64,000 nt of DNA from Isoperla grammatica. Its lineage: Eukaryota > Arthropoda > Insecta > Plecoptera > Perlodidae. A program made the position numbers and the translations under genes. The DNA is taken from positions 25,403,303 to 25,467,302 of the forward strand of contig OX246738.1 of the NCBI GenBank assembly GCA_945910005.1, in the 5' to 3' direction. The notes below the pieces were generated by a model. The model saw nothing but the letters and a program-made list of their open reading frames with translations, was not told the DNA's origin and ran no database searches. Position 1 is the stretch's first letter, and every line of letters begins with the position of its first letter. Positions 57,223 to 64,000 of this stretch are shown one piece after another.

Positions 57223-57676
57223 ACATAGATACATTCATGCATACTTGCGTCGTGTAAATTGCCCTATAGCTAAACACGTATGAGTGGCACCTGCTATGCA
57301 AATAACAGTTAAATGTTAAATAGTGATGTCATAGATTCATTCGTGGATTTCATCATTTTATCCAAGCGAGTAGTCTTGCACTTCCCAAAGCTGATCCCCA
57401 CTGCTCTTCAACATGGATAGTAGTTCTCTGAGAACCGTCATGCAGTGTGTGATAACTGATTAAGTGCTCCTATTCTTGACTGCAGTGTGACCACTCGCAT
57501 GAAATAGCACAGACAGAACTCATATAACATAGGTACGCTCAAGCATATAAGAATAATCATAGTGGGAGACCGCGGTTCGATTCCCAGCAAAGTGGCTTAT
57601 TACCTTATAACGTACATACCAACATAATATAAGTTACATATTTTCTCACGGCTCTTGTAAAGTACTAGTTATTGGA
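57223..57676. other. Intergenic tract, possible SINE fragment
   Basis: A B-box match GGTTCGATTCC at 57574..57584 is the only feature; the A box is not convincing. No gene is seen. Confidence 0.3.
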
Positions 57677-58193
57677 GGTATTATCACGTTCGTATTTACA
57701 GAATGTGGGTTTCCCCCCAAACATTTCAATGTTATATCTTGCATTATCTCCAGGGTATCTAGGTCTATCCACCCCGGCTCTTGATCGTGTACTGAGCCCT
57801 GGTTTCAATGTGATATCTTGCATTATCTCCAGGGTATCTAGGTCTATCCTCCCCGGCTGTTGATCGTGTACTGAGCCCTGGCTTCAATGTTATATCGCGA
57901 ATTATCTCCAGGGTATCTAGGTCTATCCTCCCCGGCTCTTGATCGTGTACTGAGCCCTGGTTTCAATGTGATATGTTGCATTATCTCCAGGGTATCTAGG
58001 TCTATCCGCCCCGGCTCTTGATCGTGTACTGAGCCCTGGCTTCAATGTTATATCTTGCATTATCTCCAGGGTATCTAGGTCTATCCGCCCCGGCTCTTGA
58101 TCGTGTACTGAGTCCTGGGTTGGCACGCTCGCCTGCGTCGTATGGACGGGGTAGAGCAAACCCACATTCTGTAACAACTCACGTGATAACACC
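57677..58193. mobile_element. Terminal-inverted-repeat element built around 79-bp tandem repeats
   Basis: The 36-bp ends match at 31/36 positions after reverse complementing; the inner 17 bp TTACAGAATGTGGGTTT (57696..57712, complement at 58158..58174) are perfect. The outer part begins GGTATTATCACGT or, on the right arm, GGTGTTATCACGT. Between the ends lie five 79-bp units. No target duplication is evident, so the class is open: it could be a MITE, or a Helitron-like element with subterminal inverted repeats and a central tandem array. Confidence 0.8.
57723..58118. repeat. 79-bp tandem repeat, five units
   Basis: CAGGGTATCTAGG recurs at 57751, 57830, 57909, 57988 and 58067, an exact 79-bp period. 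Units contain CCCCGGCT(C/G)TTGATCGTGTACTGAG-like sequence and vary at a few positions. Confidence 0.95.
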
Positions 58194-59447
58194 ACACAAA
58201 CTACATATCGCCGTGAGAATTTTGAATATAATATACATATATATGTATTTATAATATGGAAGGCAGGTTGTGTGTTCTGTTATAAACCATGCAATCCGTC
58301 GTATAGACTACAGAGCTATTGCCGCGAGACAAACAAGACAGCTACTCTCCGTGTTGACAGCTGACATTGTCAAGCAGCCATTCACCGCACTCTCGTAGTC
58401 ATGCCGGAGTGAGAAGGCGCTTTTATGCATTTTTTAAAACATATCTTTGCAGCACCATTCAGAAAAGATTCGTTATTTATCTCGTTTTCAATTGAAAACA
58501 ATTCCAAACTATTTACTTATTTTTTAGTCTTGCATACACTAGTCGTAATTTTGAAACTTTTTTTGAGAAAGGTAGGCAGATAAATTGCATCTGGTAATCC
58601 TAAATTCTAAACACATAAGTTCTAAAGTCTCTTCCCTACAATAACTATAATGTTACGCTACTTATGAACATTTCGGAAACAATAAGTCTCTTGTTAAAAC
58701 ATGTATTTTGTATAGGTTTATACGGAATACACGTTTTAGCACAGGCAATTTTTTTTTTAACTACGTTTTTTCATAATGTCATTTGGAACAAGATAAGTGA
58801 TGTATTTTCTTAAAAGAAAAATTCGTAGCCTGCAACAGAGAGATAGATATTATCGTGTACCGGTGTATCTCTGAGTGTATCATAGACTTGAGTTGAGTCA
58901 TTATAAGGGGGCCCGAGTTGTGAGATCATAGTTCCCACGTGACGTCACAGCGGCCATGATTGCGACACAATCGATGAAAGTCTATCCTAGATCGTTGGCG
59001 GATATTATTCAAATTTACTAAATAAGTAGAATTTAGAATTTTAAAGGATAAACAAACATAAGTAACCAAAAATCACAAATCACCCTACATACCAATTTTA
59101 TTTCAATAACCGGATGAATTTGAATGAACTAAGAATTTTTGTGTTCTACCACAACAGGCTTAAATTGTTTCTCCATGACAAAGTCAATGTTTGGCAGCCG
59201 CGCGCAAAGATGTGACGTACGTGCAACCTATGAATTGTTGCGGGTATAGTTCACCTACTCTGGCGAAGACAGCATTATAACCTCATCAAAGGACAAGGAC
59301 TAACCTCGAGAGTTTCCGCCCGTCCACGAAGTTAAATCCGACCACAAACGTCCGCTTCCGCTACGTTAGTTAATTAGTTCATGCATTTTCCGTTGCATAC
59401 ACAAACTGCATTTCTGCTTATAAGTGAGAAAAGGAAAAAATAAATAA
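58194..59447. other. Intergenic tract, no gene seen
   Basis: Contains a CRE octamer (58940..58947) whose context GTGACGTCACAGCGGC also occurs, inverted, at 36130s..36150s, suggesting a shared repeat or promoter module. No coding sequence is recognised. Confidence 0.3.
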
Positions 59448-59842
59448 CTAGCAAAACGTTCTTTGTGACACGTTGATAAGCAAGCATGTCCACATCAACG
59501 AACATTCTGACTAAAAGTGAGCAAAGTTACCCTATTGTACAAATAAGAACTTTTTTAAACAATCTACTTAAAACAAGAATGTGCATTTTTCTTGTCACAG
59601 TTACTTTATTTGTAGACCGCAATCGAAATGTAATTCCTACCGCTACTTATTGAATCGCGAACTAACATATTATTGTGACGGGCCGGAAATTTACTATATA
59701 ATGGAGCTGTCTCATATTTGGCCATCATTTTGTCTGGGAAAAATATTTCGATTAATTGAGTAATAATTGATTGATTTCTTGACCAATTTTGACACAAAAC
59801 TTATGGCATTCAATCTACATCAAAGTTTTGGCTGTCCGCCTC
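59448..59842 (-). mobile_element. Helitron-like family, diverged 3' fragment (copy D)
   Basis: On the - strand it ends AACGTTTTGCTAG followed by T, and the hairpin GACACG/CATGTC is partly kept. It follows copy B through TAATTCCTACCGC..., GTGACGGGCCGGAAATTTACT and TTGACACAAAACTT...CAATCTACATC before similarity stops near 59842. It is more diverged than copies A and B, so it is older. Confidence 0.6.
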
Positions 59843-60841
59843 TGTATAATATAACATATTTAAGACAACGTGCAATAAGGTGGGGGTGTATATTCTCTGA
59901 TACCCATATGGTGGAGGTGCCGGGGTAAATATATTTGTAATTATTAATACATATACCTCATACATTATACATAACTCATCTTTCTATAGTTCAGGTATAT
60001 AACGAAAATAGTAATGATACTTTCGGGGTTTTATGATAATTATTACAACACATGATTGTCACCAGACTAACTCAAATGTCATAGCTTTAATACCACGTAT
60101 AATGTACTACAAGTGTAAAGTAACTGTTGTAATGAGTCTCCACAACTTTGTTAATAGTTTTAGTATAAGCATAATAATAGTATCGTGGTTTATGACAGCA
60201 AATGTTATCAGATTTTCTCAAATCCAGAGCCCAATTTCTTCGCCACTTATTTACATAATCTGATCTATGCTTATAGTGAAACATACAGCACACAAGTTTG
60301 AATACAAATGTTTAAGTCATTTGGCAAGAATGAGTGTGTAGTAGAAAATGTAAGTGGATTCTGTAGACAAGACGAAAATAATACCAACAAAACGACTGAG
60401 GTGGATTTCCCGGTGAAAAAATAGCGAATTCTCATGGAAATGGCAATCGTTACACACGGGTGCTTTCTTTGTGATTCATAAAGCTGTCCGACACGCTAAG
60501 AAATGTTTTCCAAGTATAGTGAAACCGAACGCTTGTATTGTCAGATACCACGTCTAGTCAAAGAAACAGAGAACGTTTCAATGGCTTATTGACAAGTTGA
60601 AAAGCTATTGATCTCCGCTCTATGCCAGCGTCAGCCACTCGAGCCGCAGTGTGCGGGGAAAACACACATAAATCGCTTCTTATTGAAATACCTCGTTTAC
60701 TATATATTTTATGAAGCATGAATTCCAGAACGTTGTGGGTGACAGAGCAAATGAATTTGTCGTGAGGCTATTGTTTGCTTGATTCTATGTAACACTGCAT
60801 ATAAGTGAATTATTCTACTCTCTACTGGTGACGGGTGTATG

Positions 60842-60879
<38 letters not shown>

Positions 60880-62923
60880 GGTGGTTTATAGAGAGAGACT
60901 AAAATGTATCTCGGATGCAAAGTATCCACTTTACTATATCATTATTGGTGGCGGATATTTGTCGTGTAACTGTCGATGGGGTTAGTGTAATCAGCACTTG
61001 GTGACATTCTTAAGGTGCCAAATTTAGGTGCACAGCACGCTTTGCACCCGCAAATTGCAGAATATTTCTGTATTTTGCATATAGTCATTTAAAAAGAAAC
61101 TATGCAACCAGCTTCATTTTATTAAAGCTGGAAATTGATTCTGGATTTATCAATGAACTTTCTTGTTGTTAATTGATGCAAAACTTAATACGTGATTGAC
61201 TATAGTGTTGTTTCTTTATATTTTAACCATTTTAAATGAATGTACACGTTTATTCGCCTTTAGATTTCTGATACGCAAACTGTTGTGCATATTAAGACCA
61301 CAGTCGGTACAAAAAGGCAACAAGCAAATTTTTTGAAAAACTTGCATTATGTACCCTCTCCGACATATATAAACGAAGGATCTTCTCGCTTTAGTTTGTA
61401 AGTTCCTATGTAAGTTCTTAAAGCTCTTGACTGTACCACGTTACCTCGCGCTTCATGTAGCTCATGAAAACAACCAGAGAAAGCTGGTTGTCTGTAGTCG
61501 CGATATCTTCCATATTTTAAACTATAAACGATACGACCTTTGTAGTTCTACACTTGAAATAAGCCTGTGCTAAAGCTAGATAAACAAAGTCAATAATATT
61601 TGCTAGACTTATTTGAATATCCTGTCTACCTATAGGACCAAGTATTTAAAAGTTTCAATAGACAGTACGATAAACAAACAGTAGACGTTGTATCACAGCT
61701 TGATTTACACAAAGAGAAACTTGAGAACTCACCCGAAGAGGTATTTGAAAAGATAGTTTCTGTATTATGCCTACCATTGATTTATAATTAAATATTTATT
61801 TTAGATCATATTTGGTCCATAAAAAATATAATTATCATTACATTGTTTACAAAACACAAACACAACTACTAATAAGACAACTAAAAAACCAAGCAAAGCA
61901 ACAACCAGCAAAAACCACAACAAACAGAAGATTGAATTAAATACTAATTTAGACATGACGTTTTCAGTAAGGACGTTAAAATACGGCGGCGTATAAATGC
62001 ATGTCATATTTATTTGTAAAATGTAAAGTGATTGTAAATGTATGCACTCAACTTCACAGTTCATCGCTCAACCTAGACTGTACAGTCAGGTTAGTTTAGC
62101 GGTTCCCCATCGAAATATAAAATTAAGAGCGTGGTTATACTTAAGGTTCTTTTTCATTGAAGATTGTCAAAATTATGTTATTTTATTCACCTCACCTCAA
62201 ATTCTCTTTATCGGAGAAAATTACAAGAACATTAGTAAAGCATATCTTGAGAATTCTTCTTCTTTGTTTGATGGTTAGCCCTATACACTAAACTATCGGC
62301 ATCTATTGCATGGTGGTTGACTGGATGTTAGTCTTTATATTAAAGTCAATTTTTTTAAACCGCTTTCTGATTGGTGGATATGCAAGTTATTTTGTCCCAT
62401 GTGGAGTGTTTTAGCAAGTCAGCGTTACATTTTTAATAGATAAGAGACACAAAATAACACTCATCTTGCCGTCGAATTGTTGATTTTACTGAGGGGAACT
62501 GTTATAAATAACAGCTTAGTCAAACTAAACTATTAGCTATCAACATTTCATCACTTTAAAATCACTGTTCCGAATACCAATTCCAAGCAATAGGCTGGCT
62601 TAACCTCATCCTCTTCCTACTGTTTTGCCTACTGTATTTCATCATGTAACGGTAAACATACCAGCGTGTAATTGCCTCGCCAGCTTTCTCTACCGCTAGG
62701 CTAAACAACCTTATCTATTAGCTTTGTAAACATTTGCGTTTATCACCGTAAATATGTTTACCTAGTATCGTGGTCCGGAAACAGGGTGTAACTGAAAACA
62801 CCCCAAGTGATAACATTGTACAGATTAACTGATCCATTGTTACAGTTGCCTCCATTGTTCACATTGATTACAGAACGGTTCCGTGCACACTTTCATCTTC
62901 GCAGCGATGGAAGGTGGTCTTGT
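59843..62923. other. Long intergenic tract, no gene seen
   Basis: AT-rich with a GA microsatellite at 60843..60876. Short frames near 60033..60263 and 61801..62278 are unrecognised. The segment CCCCGGCACC-type at about 59912..59928 (on the - strand) is shared with 47893. Confidence 0.3.
60843..60876. repeat. GA microsatellite
   Basis: About 34 bp of (GA)n, followed by a shorter GA run at 60891..60898. Confidence 0.95.
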
Positions 62924-63400
62924 GTGCGGCATGTTGTGTGTGGCATGTTGTGTGTGGCATGTTGTGTGTGGCATGTTGTGTGTGGCATGTTGTGTGTGGC
63001 ATGTTGTGTGTGGCATGTTGTGTGTGGCATGTTGTGTGTGGAATGTTGTGTGTGGCATGTTGTGTGTGGCATGTGGTGTGTGGCATGTTGTGTGCGGCAT
63101 GTTGTGTGTGGCATGTTGTGTGTGGCATGTTGTGTGTGGCATGTTGTGTGTGGCATGTGGTGTGTGGCATGTGGTGTGTGGCATGGTATGTGTGGCATGT
63201 TGTGTGTGGCATGTTGTGTGTGGCATGTTGTGTGTGGCATGTGGTGTGTGGCATGTTGTGTGGCATGTGGTGTGTGGCATGTTGTGTGTGGCATGTTGTG
63301 TGTGGCATGTTGTGTGTGGCATGTTGTGTGTGGCATGTGGTGTGTGGCATGTTGTGTGTGGCATGTTGTGTGTGGCATGTTGTGTGTGGCATGTTGTGTT
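62924..63400. repeat. 14-bp minisatellite, about 34 units
   Basis: The unit TGTTGTGTGTGGCA recurs with a strict 14-bp period; a TGGTGTGTGGCA variant and a few single changes occur, plus one shortened unit near 63260. Because 14 is not divisible by three, every frame cycles through the same Cys/Trp/Val/Met residues, giving several overlapping spurious frames on both strands. Confidence 0.97.
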
Positions 63401-64000
63401 TCGAAATATTCTTCCAACGAGATTTAATAAAGTGACCTTTCAACCAGATAGTCCAGGATAATAAACCCGAAATCACAAAATGTATTCACTCTCAATTGGC
63501 TGATCGGTGTTTACAAATCGAGCGTATATCATCCACGTGACTCTGTCGGCTGTTGTATTCGGCTGTTGTATTCGGCTGTTGTATTCGGCACTTGATTTAG
63601 GGTTCACTGGTTTATGTTGTTTCTAAATTCCATTCACGTTTTGCGACCATTTTTTTAAATCATATTTGTGTAGTTAATTTTTTTATAATTTTAATAATGA
63701 TTTAACGTTTCATTTTTTATTAAAAACACACATTCACCATCCCCTATATTTATCATATCTTTGATGTATTTGTGTCAGTTTTAATTTTTCCTGTTTCTAT
63801 TTGTATGTTTGTATTATTTTAAACATTCATTCATCGCTAAATCGTTGGAAGTTTTTTCCTGTTTCTAGGTATGCAATTAGTTTAGTTGTTACTTTATTGA
63901 CAAAAGCAAAATGTTCATGGTAATATTCCGGTCAGCGGTGGACCAGATTGAGTTTATGGCCCAGGGCTGTACTCAAACAAGCAACGAACGGACACATTTA
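63401..64000. other. Intergenic tract to window end
   Basis: A 13-bp unit GGCTGTTGTATTC is repeated three times at 63549..63588. CAGCGGTGGACCAGATT near 63934 resembles a hAT left terminus, but the window ends before a partner could appear. No gene is seen. Confidence 0.3.

Noticed and set aside
56042..57242. Long - strand open frames of Met-Tyr-Val-Cys repeats
   Set aside because: They are translations of the TACA microsatellite and run across 200 unknown bases.
62807..63476. Overlapping 170-206 codon frames on both strands
   Set aside because: Every frame is open because the 14-bp minisatellite contains no stop codon in any phase.

Overview
The window is nuclear DNA from an invertebrate animal. 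Spliced-gene signals, long simple-sequence arrays, tRNA-derived SINEs and many cut-and-paste transposon remnants rule out a prokaryote or organelle. By eye it is about 63-65% A+T. Very long microsatellites and the SINE/hAT landscape would fit an arthropod (crustacean or insect) or a mollusc; I cannot name the species. There is one 200-base run of N (56301..56500), so this is a draft assembly.

Only one convincing host gene is present: an F-box/leucine-rich-repeat protein read from an uninterrupted + strand exon at 7795..9135, with a splice acceptor just upstream and a candidate polyadenylation signal at 9736. A weak candidate first exon lies at 386..522. A 91-codon open frame on the - strand at 37046..37321, in a more GC-rich patch, is a second, unproven, exon candidate. 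Most other open frames are translations of simple repeats.

The rest is transposon-derived or unassigned. I can delimit nine hAT-superfamily insertions: eight have exact 8-bp target-site duplications and one matches 6/8. They are 860..2406 (with 1339..2364 nested inside it), 6849..7283, 13898..15145, 17703..18394, 19525..20160, 28715..30216, 33298..33996 and 54845..55956. Together they cover about 12% of the window. Two keep decayed transposase: an N-terminal piece at 14637..15028 and a C-terminal dimerisation-domain piece at 29833..30021. Other elements are a TTAA-flanked element holding a 165-bp CT array (12216..13091), a Harbinger-like element (3603..4271), a terminal-inverted-repeat element filled with 79-bp tandem repeats (57677..58193), foldback elements at 11410, 51649 and 54409, a LINE coding relic at 20326..20526, and at least two tRNA-derived SINE families.

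The most interesting system is a ~740-bp repeat family (29100..29830, 48700..49442, partial copies at 26672 and 59448). Its 3' ends all read ...CGTTTT(C/G)CTAG followed by T, with a hairpin just inside the end in the best copy. This is the signature of a non-autonomous Helitron-like element. One copy sits inside a decayed hAT element, beside or within its former transposase reading frame.

Tandem arrays include an 11-unit 102-bp satellite (38414..39537), 74-bp repeats (23501..23722), a 14-bp minisatellite (62924..63400) and microsatellites of CT, TTCA, TACA, GTGTGA, GAGAAC, GGCAC, CTGA and CTTCAT. I found no defence system, CRISPR array, rRNA or intact tRNA.
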